A stretch of DNA of 64,000 nucleotides from Cupriavidus sp. WKF15 (lineage in GTDB: Bacteria; Pseudomonadota; Gammaproteobacteria; Burkholderiales; Burkholderiaceae). The stretch lies in contig NZ_CP119573.1 in NCBI RefSeq assembly GCF_029278605.1, positions 682,001 through 746,000 on the forward strand. The letters are read 5' to 3'. The position numbers were made by a program, and so were the translations under genes. Positions 34,843 through 43,100 of this stretch are shown piece by piece (positions within the stretch are counted from its first letter, which is position 1; every line of letters begins with the position of its first letter). Below the pieces are notes generated by a model that was not told the origin of the DNA, did not search any database, and saw nothing but the letters and a program-made list of their open reading frames with translations.

Positions 34843-34851
34843 TTATCCACG
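34843..34851 (+). promoter_or_regulatory. DnaA box (one mismatch)
   Basis: TTATCCACG, one change from TTATCCACA. Its last base is the first base of the phased iterons, the usual neighbourhood for DnaA at iteron origins. Confidence 0.65.
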
Positions 34852-34955
34852 CAGAATCCGGTTCGGCCCCTGCGCTGAAACGGGTTCGGCATTGCGCAGA
34901 ATCAGGTTCAGCGGTTCGCAGAATCGAGTACGGTTGCCCGCAGATTCGGGTTCGC
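34851..34955 (+). repeat. phased core iterons (22-bp period)
   Basis: Five direct repeats starting at 34851, 34874, 34896, 34918 and 34940, i.e. every 22-23 bp (two helical turns). They are a divergent subclass, mostly with GGTTCG where the outer copies have GGTACG (for example GCTGAAACGGGTTCGG). The strict period next to a DnaA box and an AT-richer stretch marks the likely core origin. Confidence 0.8.
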
Positions 34956-35060
34956 ACGCAGTCAAAATCTGTTTTGAAATCAAGGCCCTGAACGCTCCGT
35001 ATACGGTTTACAAGTAGTTAACCCGTATCGGTATCGTTTACTTGTAGCCAAGGACTGGCC
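34956..35060. other. AT-richer segment, candidate unwinding region
   Basis: The least GC-rich stretch between the phased iterons and repA. It includes the inverted repeat TCAAAA/TTTTGA (34962-34977) and the two related boxes TTTACAAGTAG (35007-35017) and TTTACTTGTAG (35037-35047), 30 bp apart. A DNA unwinding element is plausible by position; this is inference. Confidence 0.5.
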
Positions 35061-35201
35061 ATCCGTGGACAACCCTCCCGGGTTGCCCACCGAGCGCCAG
35101 CCTTTCCTCAACCAGGTAAACACGGCACCTCAAACCAGTCGGCATTCACGTAAACGCCGCAGGAAACGTATACGTACCCGTTTCTGCGTGACAAGGTTTA
35201 C
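35006..35201. promoter_or_regulatory. repA promoter-operator region with GTTTAC boxes
   Basis: Five GTTTAC hexamers in 196 bp: forward at 35006, 35036 and 35196, reverse (GTAAAC) at 35116 and 35150. One reversed iteron (ACGTACCCGTTTCTGC, 35172-35187) ends 54 bp before the repA ATG. The arrangement suggests repression of repA by its own product or a second regulator. No clear -35/-10 pair was placed. Confidence 0.5.
35172..35187 (-). repeat. reversed iteron in the repA leader
   Basis: ACGTACCCGTTTCTGC, one base from consensus, in the opposite orientation to the array. This is the usual position for an autoregulatory site of an iteron initiator. Confidence 0.8.
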
Positions 35202-35241
35202 GGCTTCGCGTACAAAGGCGGGTAATTCGAAGCACGCTAAT

Positions 35242-36336
35242 ATGCCCATCAAACGCACCCCGGTCGCCGCGGGGGATCGCTCCGTCCTGGATATGGATGG
35301 AGAACCATCCCGCATCATTGTTCCCGGTAACGAGAACAGCCTGGTTCCGTCCGAGAAATTCCAACGTCTGTTCGACGAGGCGCAAGCCATGGAACGCGAG
35401 GACGCCTGGCAAAGTGGCGAAGTCGGCTTTCTCAGCCGCGCCAGCGTTCAGGTAACGCTGCCGTATCGCGCGCCGAAGGGTGCGCCGCCGGTATGGACAC
35501 GTACCAGCGGCAACATTTCGTTGATGATCCAGCCTGGCTACTTCACGCAGCAGCGTTCTGAGCGCGCCAGCAACGGCCGGCAGAAACTCGTTTCCGAAAC
35601 GGTCTCGCTGGGCTATCCGTATGGCTCGTACCCGCGCCTGATGCTTGCATGGATCGGCAAGGAAATCATGGCCAAGAAGAAGCGCGGAGAGTTCACCGGA
35701 ACGGTGGAAGACCGACGCATCTCGCTGGGCAATTCCTTGTCGGAGTTCATGTACAACCTTGGCATTCCGATGGCGACGGGTGGCAAGCGCGGCACCATGA
35801 CGCTGGTCCGGCAGCAGATGATCCGCCTGTTCTCGGCCACCATCGCAATTGTCCAGAACAAATCCACGCCGAGCCAGAACCAGAACAGCAACCACGAGCC
35901 GCTGTCAATCGACCGCGTCGGTTACCTGCTGGCCGACCAGCTGTCAACGTGGTGGGATCCGATGCAGCCTGGGCAAGGCTCTATGTTCGAGAGCTTCGTG
36001 GTGCTCTCCGAGCCGTTCTTCAACGAACTGGTGAATCGCCCGGTACCGGTCGACATGCGGGCGCTGAAGGCACTGAAACAGTCGCCCTTTGCCCTCGACG
36101 TTTACTCGTGGCTGACGTACCGCTTCTTTACGATCCAGCGGCGTACAGAGATTCCGTGGGAAGCCTTGCAAATGCAGTTCGGCACGGAGACCGAGAGCGA
36201 GCGGAAGTTCCGGGCGCTGTTCCGCAAGGCACTCAAGGATGTGCTGGTGGTCTATCCCGGCGCCAAGGTCGATGCGGACTCCTCCAAGGCACTGATCCTG
36301 CAGCCATCCAGAACCAGCGTCCGCAAGCTGGGCTGA
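35242..36336 (+). CDS. repA: replication initiator protein RepA
   Basis: 364-aa initiator of the plasmid RepA family (RepA_C type) that drives many beta-proteobacterial second chromosomes. The central part, SLGYPYGSYPRLMLAWIGKEI, and the following SLSEFMYNLGIPMATGGKRG are characteristic, as are the paired winged helices with FALDVYSWLTYRFFTIQRR near residue 275. It binds iterons and opens the origin. The ATG at 35242 (MPIKRTPVAAG) is preferred over a GTG at 35065, because codons before it run through the iteron and GTTTAC boxes. The ribosome site is weak, fitting low expression. Followed by its own terminator. Confidence 0.92.
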   Translation: MPIKRTPVAAGDRSVLDMDGEPSRIIVPGNENSLVPSEKFQRLFDEAQAMEREDAWQSGEVGFLSRASVQVTLPYRAPKGAPPVWTRTSGNISLMIQPGYFTQQRSERASNGRQKLVSETVSLGYPYGSYPRLMLAWIGKEIMAKKKRGEFTGTVEDRRISLGNSLSEFMYNLGIPMATGGKRGTMTLVRQQMIRLFSATIAIVQNKSTPSQNQNSNHEPLSIDRVGYLLADQLSTWWDPMQPGQGSMFESFVVLSEPFFNELVNRPVPVDMRALKALKQSPFALDVYSWLTYRFFTIQRRTEIPWEALQMQFGTETESERKFRALFRKALKDVLVVYPGAKVDADSSKALILQPSRTSVRKLG

Positions 36337-36353
36337 GCCCGGCACCCGGCGAC

Positions 36354-36384
36354 AAAAAAGGCAAGCGCGCGGCTTGCCTTTTTT
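36354..36384. terminator. bidirectional terminator after repA
   Basis: AAAAAAGGCAAGC paired with GCTTGCCTTTTTT across a GCGCG loop. It serves repA on the plus strand and possibly the convergent cspA. Confidence 0.9.
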
Positions 36385-36429
36385 GCTTTCGGGCGATGGC
36401 CACGCAGCAAGCTGCGTGGCGCACGCTCA

Positions 36430-36633
36430 TCAGGCGGGTTTGATGGCCGATGCCTGCAGACCCTTCGGGCCTTGCTTGACCTCAAAGGTCACGCGTTGAC
36501 CATCCTTCAGCGTCTTGAAGCCAGCGCCCTGGATCTCGGAGAAGTGCGCGAACAGATCCGCACCGCCGTCGTCGGGGGTGATGAAGCCAAAGCCCTTGGT
36601 CTCGTTGAACCACTTGACCGTACCGGTTGCCAT
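36430..36633 (-). CDS. cspA: cold-shock protein (second copy)
   Basis: 67-aa cold-shock domain, same length as the copy at 33506 and very similar: [15 protein letters not shown] and [10 protein letters not shown] versus [17 protein letters not shown] lies 8 nt before the ATG at 36633. Its promoter is about 125 bp upstream, giving a long leader. Convergent with repA. Two cold-shock genes bracket repA and its origin. Confidence 0.95.
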   Translation of the reverse strand: MATGTVKWFNETKGFGFITPDDGGADLFAHFSEIQGAGFKTLKDGQRVTFEVKQGPKGLQASAIKPA

Positions 36634-36757
36634 AGGAATTTCCTTTCGAAGCAAGTTCTTGTACACCACGCAAACAACCGTTCAAGCACGTTGAATTCTC
36701 GTAGATACCGAACGGAAGCCGACGAGGTTGACACGACTTGACTCGACTGTAGGGCGC

Positions 36758-36787
36758 ATCATAACCAGATTTGTCCTGGTCTGTCAT
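36758..36787 (-). promoter_or_regulatory. promoter of the right cspA
   Basis: On the minus strand ATGACA (36787-36782), an 18-bp spacer and TATGAT (36763-36758). Leader of ~118 nt. Confidence 0.5.
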
Positions 36788-36934
36788 GTGCGCCGTAAAG
36801 CGCACTACAAATACTTTAGGCGGACTGTCTGCCGCATTTCAAGCAGAAATATCAAACATTGGCGGATTTGCGCTTTGTGACGGAAGATGTCTTCTTTGGA
36901 AAAGTTACATATTTTTAAAGATTTAGAATTGGGT

Positions 36935-36963
36935 TGATGCCCCACCGGGATTTGGCTAAAGTG
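36935..36963 (+). promoter_or_regulatory. candidate parAB promoter
   Basis: TTGATG (36935-36940), a 17-bp spacer and TAAAGT (36958-36963), at the end of an AT-rich stretch. Transcription would begin about 13 bp before the first parS-like palindrome, which suits autoregulation by ParA/ParB. Confidence 0.45.
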
Positions 36964-36982
36964 ACGCCTAAAGTTAATCGCG

Positions 36983-36998
36983 CTTTCAGCGCTGAAAG
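36983..36998. promoter_or_regulatory. parS: candidate parS site 1
   Basis: Perfect 16-bp palindrome CTTTCAGCGCTGAAAG, 10 bp before the parA start. The length and symmetry match parS sites of Burkholderiales replicons, each of which has its own sequence. Confidence 0.75.
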
Positions 36999-37008
36999 AG
37001 AGGTCCTC

Positions 37009-37668
37009 GTGGCAGCAAAAATCATCACGGTCTTCAACCAGAAAGGCGGGTGCGGCAAGACTACGGTGAGCATGCATCTGGCCGGAACTCTGGGCCTGCG
37101 CGGCGCCCGGTCCATGCTGGTCGATATGGACGAGCAGGGCACGGCGACACGATGGGCGGCCCAGGCCATTGATGAGCGTCCCTTTCCGGCCTCGGTTATC
37201 GGTCTGGCACCCTCCGGTGGTGCCATGCATCGGGAAGTCCGTAAATTTGTGCAGGACTATGACTACATCGTCGTCGACTGCCCGCCGGCCGTACATTCTG
37301 CGGCGCCATCCAGTGCCCTGCTGATTTCAGACCTGGCCATCATCCCCGTGGTACCCTCGCCGCCCGACCTGTGGGCCGCCGTGGCAGCGAAGACGCTGGC
37401 GCAGCATGCACAGGTCCAGAACGAGACGTTGCTGATCCGCGTGATGGCGAACATGGTGCAACGGCGCGTGTCGATCGCGCGCCAGGCGATCGAGATCCTT
37501 GGCGACGATGGCGAAGTTCCGCTACTGAATTCCATGATTGGATCGCGATCGGCATTCCGCGAATGTCAGGCGATCGGATGCACCGTCCATGGCGTTGCTG
37601 GCGCGCGCGAAGCCGTGCAGGAGGTCGACATGATGGTCGATGAAGTGTTGTCTTTGATTGAGCATTAA
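37009..37668 (+). CDS. parA: chromosome partition ATPase ParA
   Basis: 219-aa ParA/MinD-type ATPase that moves ParB-parS complexes over the nucleoid. The deviant Walker A KGGCGKTT is at residues 12-19 with the signature Lys12; Walker A' is LVDMDEQGTATRW and Walker B YIVVDCPPAV. The short length without a DNA-binding amino domain fits type Ib or chromosomal ParA. The GTG at 37009 (AGAGAGG upstream) is chosen; the longer in-frame reading from 36934 would pass through the palindrome. parB begins 3 nt after the stop. Confidence 0.93.
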   Translation: MAAKIITVFNQKGGCGKTTVSMHLAGTLGLRGARSMLVDMDEQGTATRWAAQAIDERPFPASVIGLAPSGGAMHREVRKFVQDYDYIVVDCPPAVHSAAPSSALLISDLAIIPVVPSPPDLWAAVAAKTLAQHAQVQNETLLIRVMANMVQRRVSIARQAIEILGDDGEVPLLNSMIGSRSAFRECQAIGCTVHGVAGAREAVQEVDMMVDEVLSLIEH

Positions 37669-37671
37669 GGC

Positions 37672-38682
37672 ATGGCTACCAAACTCAAGAGCCTGAAGGC
37701 TGGCATGCTGGCCGGAATGGCGGCCGAAAAGAGCCGCAGCGATTCTCTGGACCGCTTTGCACGGGCGGAGGCGGCGATCTCACAGCATCCGAACGGCCTG
37801 CTGCAGGCGCGCCAGCAGGAACAGGCACCGTCTTTCAGCGCTGAAAGTGCGGAAACCGAGAGTTCCCGCCCGCTGGTCCGGATTCTCCTGACCCACCTGC
37901 ATGACAATCCGCTCAACGCGCGCAGGATCTATGACCCTGCCGTGGTGCAAGAGCGCGCTGCGTCAATTGCCACGCACGGGCAGAAGACACCGGGCCTGGC
38001 CGCGCCGGATCCGTCCCGTCCCGGCCACTACATCCTGATCGATGGCCACTATCGCAAGCGAGCCCTGGCGTCTGCCGGCAAGCTGGAGATGGAGTGCTTT
38101 GTCGAGAATGATCTCAGTGATCTGGATTTCTACCGCTTGTCGTTCATGCTCAACGAGCAGCGGTCGGACCAGTCGGCGCTCGACAACGCGATTGCCTGGC
38201 GCCAGCTGCTGGACGAAGGCAAGGTCCAGAAGGAAGAGGATATCTGCGAACTGACCGGCATCTCCGCCGGCACGGTGAACAAGACGCTCGCCTTGCTGCG
38301 GCTGCCGGAATCGGTGCTCGGCGTCATGCGCGAGCGACCGAACGCCATTGGTATCGCCGCCGGCTATGAACTGACGCTCTACTTCAAGCTCGCTGGCGAA
38401 GATCGCACGCGGGAGCTGGCGACACGCATCATGACCGACGGCTTGTCCAGCCGCGAAGTGGAATCGATCCGCAAGCAGGCGCAGGAGGGCAAGTCGCGCA
38501 AGGTGAAGGAAATCAGTCGCCAGTACAAGATTCGTACGGACGGCGGCCAGCTGCTCGGTACCATCAAAGAGTGGGACTCCGGCCGGGTCATGCTTGACGT
38601 ACAACTCAGCGATCGCAGTGCGCGCGAGGCGCTGGTCGAAGCGCTCAAGACGCGCTTTGGGCTCGACAAGACGCTGCTCTGA
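37672..38682 (+). CDS. parB: chromosome partition protein ParB
   Basis: 336-aa CTPase/DNA-binding protein. The ParB amino domain covers about residues 65-160 (NPLNARRIYDP, LIDGHYRKRALASAG, the C-motif equivalents). The HTH domain, VQKEEDICELTGISAGTVNKTLALLRLPESV, is near 190-220, followed by the carboxyl dimerisation region. It binds parS and spreads. A second copy of the candidate parS lies inside the gene (37832-37847), coding for SFSAES. Partner of parA, 3 nt apart. Confidence 0.93.
   Translation: MATKLKSLKAGMLAGMAAEKSRSDSLDRFARAEAAISQHPNGLLQARQQEQAPSFSAESAETESSRPLVRILLTHLHDNPLNARRIYDPAVVQERAASIATHGQKTPGLAAPDPSRPGHYILIDGHYRKRALASAGKLEMECFVENDLSDLDFYRLSFMLNEQRSDQSALDNAIAWRQLLDEGKVQKEEDICELTGISAGTVNKTLALLRLPESVLGVMRERPNAIGIAAGYELTLYFKLAGEDRTRELATRIMTDGLSSREVESIRKQAQEGKSRKVKEISRQYKIRTDGGQLLGTIKEWDSGRVMLDVQLSDRSAREALVEALKTRFGLDKTLL
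37832..37847. promoter_or_regulatory. parS: candidate parS site 2, inside parB
   Basis: A second exact CTTTCAGCGCTGAAAG, 849 bp from the first, within the 5' part of parB. I saw no third copy in the window. Confidence 0.75.
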
Positions 38683-38757
38683 GACGGCCGGGCCGCGAGG
38701 CCGCCGAGGTCTCACGCATAGGGCGGGGCGGTATGACGGCCCTTGCTCGCGCGGGAT

Positions 38758-40320
38758 TCACGCCGCTGCGGACCGGATCTGCCTGGGCGTGAATGCCGGC
38801 AATGTCATTGCCCGCGTCCTCACATAGGCCTTCCATGCAGCCCTCAACAGCTGATCAAGACCACTGGCTCCATAGCCCGCACCGTGGCCCGCGAGGCGCT
38901 TTGCGGCGCCACGCCGGGTAGGTGGGTAGTCTGTCGGTCCCAGGAGCGCCGCACCGGAAGGAGGGGAGGCGGTCAGGCCCCGCCGTACCCAATGCTTGCG
39001 CAACGATGCGAGTGTATCCGGCGCAATGACGCGGGGTCGCGCCTTTGGGCCATTCCACTGCAGGCAATCTTCAGCGGCATCTATTTGCAAGCCTTCACAG
39101 GAAATGCCGGCAAGTTCGCTGAGCCTGAATCCATCCCGGATCAGCAGGCCAGCCGCGAACGCCGCCTGCCACTTCGCCTCTTCCTGCTTGCCCAACCAGT
39201 CCAGGAAACCGTCAATGTCGCTGCGCGAGAGCACGCCGCGCCCATCCGACTCGCCGGATGCAACATCGACCGCCGCGGCATCGACAACATTGACGTTTCC
39301 CTCGATAAATCCCGCCTTCGACAGCCACGTGAGCAATGCACGAACGACGCGCAGTGCCGCTGTCCGCGAGCTGACACCTAATGGACCCTCGAACGGGCGC
39401 CAGTGCACACGATCCCGTGGGCTTGCCGGCCCGCACCAGAACGCGGCTGGCTCAGGAGCCTGCAGGAACGCCGCATAAGTTCGCAGCGATTCCCCGGTTA
39501 TCTCGGCCAGACGCAGCTGCTCTCGCGCCAGCCAGAGCAGCAACCGTTCAGCTTCCTTCCGGTAACTGGTGCGCGTGTGCGGCGAACGCGGCTTGGCATC
39601 CAGCCATTGCCGCACGAGTTCCAGATCGGATTGCCCGGCATCCGGTGACGCGCGCGTGGCGAGAGGGGGTAGCATCAGCTCGAGCGGGACCGGATACGCC
39701 ATCTGAGGACCAAGGGGCAACGGGACCATGGTGGGGCGCCGGGAGGCTTCGGACGGCGCGATGATATAGGTCCCGATAAGTGCCTTGTTGTTATCTTTTT
39801 GAGGGTCACGCTGGGCAATCAGCCATCTCGTAATGACTTCCGCCGACTTCGGGCCGATCCGCGGTACCGCCCGCCACCAACTGCTGCCGCGCGCATTAGC
39901 CAACCCGGCGAGATCGGAAATCTTGTGGATGCCCGCGGCCGTGAGGCGGCGGGCCAGATTGGGGCCAAACCACAGTCCGACTTCGTGCCCCGACGACGGC
40001 CGGCCTTGTCCCAATCCTTCCAGCGAGGAGAGGGCATCGACCCGGCGGGTCATGCCGACGTCGGACCGCCCCCGCAGCGCCTCGAACATCTCGGCGATCT
40101 CGGGACGGTCATGCTGCAAGGCAAACTGTACGAGACGATCTCGTAGCCCCAGGATGCGCGCGATTGCCTGGTGCTCTGTCAGCACATCGTCATCGTCCGG
40201 ATCCGACAGATAGCGGTTGGCGATGTCGACCGGACGCATGCCTTGCGCGTACGCGCGCACCACAGCGAATTCCGTCCGGGTCAGCTTGGTGGCGGCAGAA
40301 GCGCCGTGGTCTTCACTCAT
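38758..40320 (-). CDS. tyrosine-recombinase-like protein lacking the carboxyl catalytic box
   Basis: 520-aa protein of the integrase group with an amino-terminal helix-hairpin-helix-type domain (DUF3701-like, GIHKISDLAGLANARG...VPRIGPKSAEVI). A core-binding domain (about residues 240-345) and the start of a catalytic domain follow. Arg I is present in GFRLSELAGI (R399), and the beta-hairpin Lys may be in GPKARPRV. After GYGASGLDQLLRAAW the protein ends, before the HxxR...H...Y segment that completes the active site. No remnant of it was found in other frames downstream. It is convergent with parB and 75 bp from it. It may be a structural DNA-binding protein for this replicon rather than a recombinase. 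Confidence 0.8.
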   Translation of the reverse strand: MSEDHGASAATKLTRTEFAVVRAYAQGMRPVDIANRYLSDPDDDDVLTEHQAIARILGLRDRLVQFALQHDRPEIAEMFEALRGRSDVGMTRRVDALSSLEGLGQGRPSSGHEVGLWFGPNLARRLTAAGIHKISDLAGLANARGSSWWRAVPRIGPKSAEVITRWLIAQRDPQKDNNKALIGTYIIAPSEASRRPTMVPLPLGPQMAYPVPLELMLPPLATRASPDAGQSDLELVRQWLDAKPRSPHTRTSYRKEAERLLLWLAREQLRLAEITGESLRTYAAFLQAPEPAAFWCGPASPRDRVHWRPFEGPLGVSSRTAALRVVRALLTWLSKAGFIEGNVNVVDAAAVDVASGESDGRGVLSRSDIDGFLDWLGKQEEAKWQAAFAAGLLIRDGFRLSELAGISCEGLQIDAAEDCLQWNGPKARPRVIAPDTLASLRKHWVRRGLTASPPSGAALLGPTDYPPTRRGAAKRLAGHGAGYGASGLDQLLRAAWKAYVRTRAMTLPAFTPRQIRSAAA

Positions 40321-40564
40321 CGCTGGTTCTTACGTAAGTGACTGAACTATAACAACTTTATTCAAAGTGGATTTCGAGCAGGGCACTTTTGCGGCGCCAA
40401 AGTTAATGTAAATTATTTTTGTGCAAGTCACCACACTTTATTGCCTGCACCTGTAGCAATTGCCGGGCGAACCCCGCAGGATCTTTCACTGATTTCCACT
40501 TCCACCCTCAGCGCGAGCCACTCCGGGTGGAAAATTGCGACTTGCTTGACGCCCATTGGCGCAC

Positions 40565-40580
40565 GCAGAAATGGGTACGC
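40565..40580 (+). repeat. dispersed iteron copy
   Basis: GCAGAAATGGGTACGC, the common CT-to-TG variant of the array, about 5.4 kb to the right of the repA leader copy. Confidence 0.9.
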
Positions 40581-40717
40581 TTCCGCTAGGCGGCTTCCGT
40601 GCCTTGGCGCGCGGCTGGCAAAGGGATGTGTCTATCCTGATCATCTACGCGGCAGACAGTGTGGCTATGCCCTGTGCCGTCTTCAGGCCGTTCGTCGACC
40701 ACGAAGACGCGTTTTTG

Positions 40718-40765
40718 CCTACTTTTGCCGCTCGGGCAAAAGTAGGTCGCCGGCTGCGCCGGCGA
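40718..40765. repeat. tandem stem-loops
   Basis: CCTACTTTTGCC pairs with GGCAAAAGTAGG across a short loop (40718-40746), immediately followed by the GC-rich hairpin TCGCCGGCTGCGCCGGCGA (40747-40765). Similar stem-loops are dispersed in many proteobacterial genomes. A terminator role is possible. Confidence 0.6.
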
Positions 40766-41189
40766 AACAGCCGCGCTTGCCAAGCACAGCAGCCCCAATC
40801 ACGCCGGAGGCAACGCTGTTATGCGCAGCATGTTGGTTCAGGCGGCAAGTCCCACTTCATCCAGCACCAATTCAAGCTGAGCCTTCAGCACCCGAGCAGG
40901 CAGAACACGTTGAAGCTTGCGCGATGACGGCGACAAGTGTTGCGCGTTGCCGATCGTGATTCGATAGGACGGTTAGCATTCCTTTGCGGACCACCACCAT
41001 ACCTCCCACGTATCAACCCAATACCCAATCAGTGTTGGACGATCCGCGCGGCACTTGTCTATCCTCGGTGCGCGCCCCCGGCACGAAACGGCAGCGGGAT
41101 GCGCCCTAGGGGCCGGCCAGCATGTCGGCGTCCCGCAGAAGAACACACCCGGAACGGAGACAAGCAGGCCCCCGCGCCTTCACCACCCC

Positions 41190-42512
41190 ATGCAAGAACC
41201 CCTAACCTTCCCCGCCCAAAGCCAGGCGGACCGCGCCCGCAGCGCATGGTCCCTGTCCGCCATCATGGCCGGCTTCCTCGCCGTGCTGATCTCCTATTCC
41301 GGCCCGCTGGTGATCTTCTTGCAGGCGGCGCACGCGGCCAACCTGCCGGCCGACATGGTCACGTCCTGGGTGTGGGGCATTTCAATCGGCGCAGGCGTGT
41401 CGGGTTTGCTGCTGAGCGGGTGGCTCAAGGTGCCGGTCGTCACGGCATGGTCCGCACCCGGGACGGCGCTGCTGGTGACACTGTTCCCGCAACTGAGCCT
41501 GGCGGATGCCGTGGGCGCCTACTTGAGCGCCGCGGCCATCCTGTTCGTGATCGGGATCTCGGGCAGCTTCGACTGGCTGGTGCAACGCATTCCGCGCGGC
41601 ATCGCGGCGGGCATGATGGCGGGCATCCTGTTCCAGTTTGGAGCAGGCGCATTCAAGGCTGCAGCGACCCTGCCGCTGCTGGCGGGCGTGATGATCGTGA
41701 CCTACCTCGTGTGCCGGCGCTGGCTGCAGCGCTACTGCATGATCGTGGTGCTAGCGGTTGGTGTCGCGGTGGCCGCGATGCTGGGGCTCACGCATGCGGG
41801 CGACCTTCACCTGGCGCTGGCCAGTCCGGTCTTCACCGCGCCGCACTGGTCGCTCGGCGCCACGCTGAGCCTGGCCATCCCGCTTGTGATCGTCAGCCTC
41901 ACTGGGCAGTTCCTGCCCGGCATGGCGATCCTGCACCTGTCGGGGTACCGCACCCCGGCGCGGCCCATTCTTGCGGTCACCAGCCTCGCCAGCGCGGCGG
42001 TCGCGTGCTTCGGCGGCATCACCATCGTGACGGCGGCCATTACCGCCGCGCTATGCACGGGCAAGGACGCGCATGAAGACCCCGCGCGCCGCTATGTGGC
42101 CGGCCTCGCCAACGGAGTGTTCTACCTCGTCGGCGGCACGTTCGCGGGCACCATCGTGCTGCTGTTCGATGCGCTGCCGCACGCCTTCGTCGCGGTGCTT
42201 GCGGGGCTGGCGCTGGTCGGCGCCATCATGTCCAACGTGATGGAGGCCATCACGCAGGACGATCACCGCGAGGCGTCGGTCATCACGTTCCTGGCCACGG
42301 CATCGGGCATGATCATGTTCGGCCTGGGCTCTGCCTTCTGGGGAATCGTGATTGGCAGCGTGGCCTGGCTCATCCTGCATTCGAAACGACGCCAGGCACA
42401 GGGCGCAGCCCCGCAAAAGGACGGGATCGGATCAAGGCCGTCTCCTGCCACGCCACGCGCCGCGGCGTCGGCGAACCCAACCCCGGCCACGGAGGACCGG
42501 GCGCAATTCTGA
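41190..42512 (+). CDS. benE: BenE family (benzoate/H+ symporter-like) transporter
   Basis: 440-aa integral membrane protein with about 12 segments. The pattern SAIMAGFLAVLISYSGPLVI at the start, VVTAWSAPGTALL and GQFLPGMAILHLSGYRTP in the middle, and FGGITIVTAAITAALCTG are typical of BenE proteins, relatives of nucleobase transporters. The last ~40 residues are hydrophilic. ATG at 41190. No benzoate catabolic genes are adjacent, so the substrate is only a family inference. Confidence 0.87.
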   Translation: MQEPLTFPAQSQADRARSAWSLSAIMAGFLAVLISYSGPLVIFLQAAHAANLPADMVTSWVWGISIGAGVSGLLLSGWLKVPVVTAWSAPGTALLVTLFPQLSLADAVGAYLSAAAILFVIGISGSFDWLVQRIPRGIAAGMMAGILFQFGAGAFKAAATLPLLAGVMIVTYLVCRRWLQRYCMIVVLAVGVAVAAMLGLTHAGDLHLALASPVFTAPHWSLGATLSLAIPLVIVSLTGQFLPGMAILHLSGYRTPARPILAVTSLASAAVACFGGITIVTAAITAALCTGKDAHEDPARRYVAGLANGVFYLVGGTFAGTIVLLFDALPHAFVAVLAGLALVGAIMSNVMEAITQDDHREASVITFLATASGMIMFGLGSAFWGIVIGSVAWLILHSKRRQAQGAAPQKDGIGSRPSPATPRAAASANPTPATEDRAQF

Positions 42513-43100
42513 TCTCCATTGCTCGCCCGCCAGCCCCGACGGGCAAGTGGCTTCTTGAAGACATCTGCCGCTTCCTGGATGACCCCCTCTTCAGCGGGGG
42601 GTGGCACGGCGGCGCAAGTCTGCCTACCCCGACCGGGGGGATCCCCTTTCACGGGATTCACGTCTAGAAGCCACGGTTGCTCCACGGCGCACACATTTAC
42701 GCGCCTGCTACTCCACATACGACCTTGCGCGCGGCAACGTTTCGCGGACCGCGCGCATCATGAGAATTGATGATGGGGAAAACCCGGCGGTGCTGGTCAT
42801 GTCTTGCTTTCGTCAAGACCGTTTCATATGCTGGTTACCAGAGTTACGTTTTCTTACATCTGAATTCAATGGCGTCTAAGAGCGCCATGCGGGTTGATAA
42901 GCGTCGGACAGACGCAAACGGGGCGATTCGACACCTCCAAGGGAAGGGACCTTCAGCCGGACGGACGGGAACACTGATGGCGCTGGAGCTCTGCCGGATC
43001 GTAGGGAGAATGCAAGTCGCAGGATAGCGAGGCATTTTCCGACCGCAAGGGCGGGTTGTTGCAGGGCTCGCGCTTGCCGCTACAAGAAAAGAGAGCGGCC
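42513..43100. other. 590-bp gap upstream of the LuxR-type regulator
   Basis: Contains a weak hairpin ACCCCC/GGGGGT (42582-42602) after benE and an AT-richer stretch around 42820-42880 likely to hold the promoter of the next gene. No gene seen. Confidence 0.5.

Larger units (their letters stand above)
40321..41189. other. 870-bp gap with one iteron and a double hairpin
   Basis: Left end: promoter of the recombinase-like gene, AT-rich, sharing AAAGTTAAT with the parA promoter (40399-40407 and 36970-36978). Middle: iteron at 40565 and the stem-loop pair at 40718. No convincing gene. Confidence 0.55.

Noticed and set aside
33888..34955. CRISPR array
   Set aside because: Repeats are only 16 bp, spacing is irregular, some are inverted, and there are no cas genes; repA next door explains them as iterons.
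34017..34991. Several short open frames across the iteron array
   Set aside because: They consist mainly of translated iterons (RNGYA, ETGT, KRVR, YPFL) and have no ribosome sites.
42582..42602. Terminator after benE
   Set aside because: A 6-bp stem with a 9-nt loop and no T-run is too weak to call.
42900..43100. Riboswitch upstream of the LuxR-type gene
   Set aside because: The purine-rich leader hinted at structure, but I could not match it to c-di-GMP, glycine or cobalamin consensus elements.
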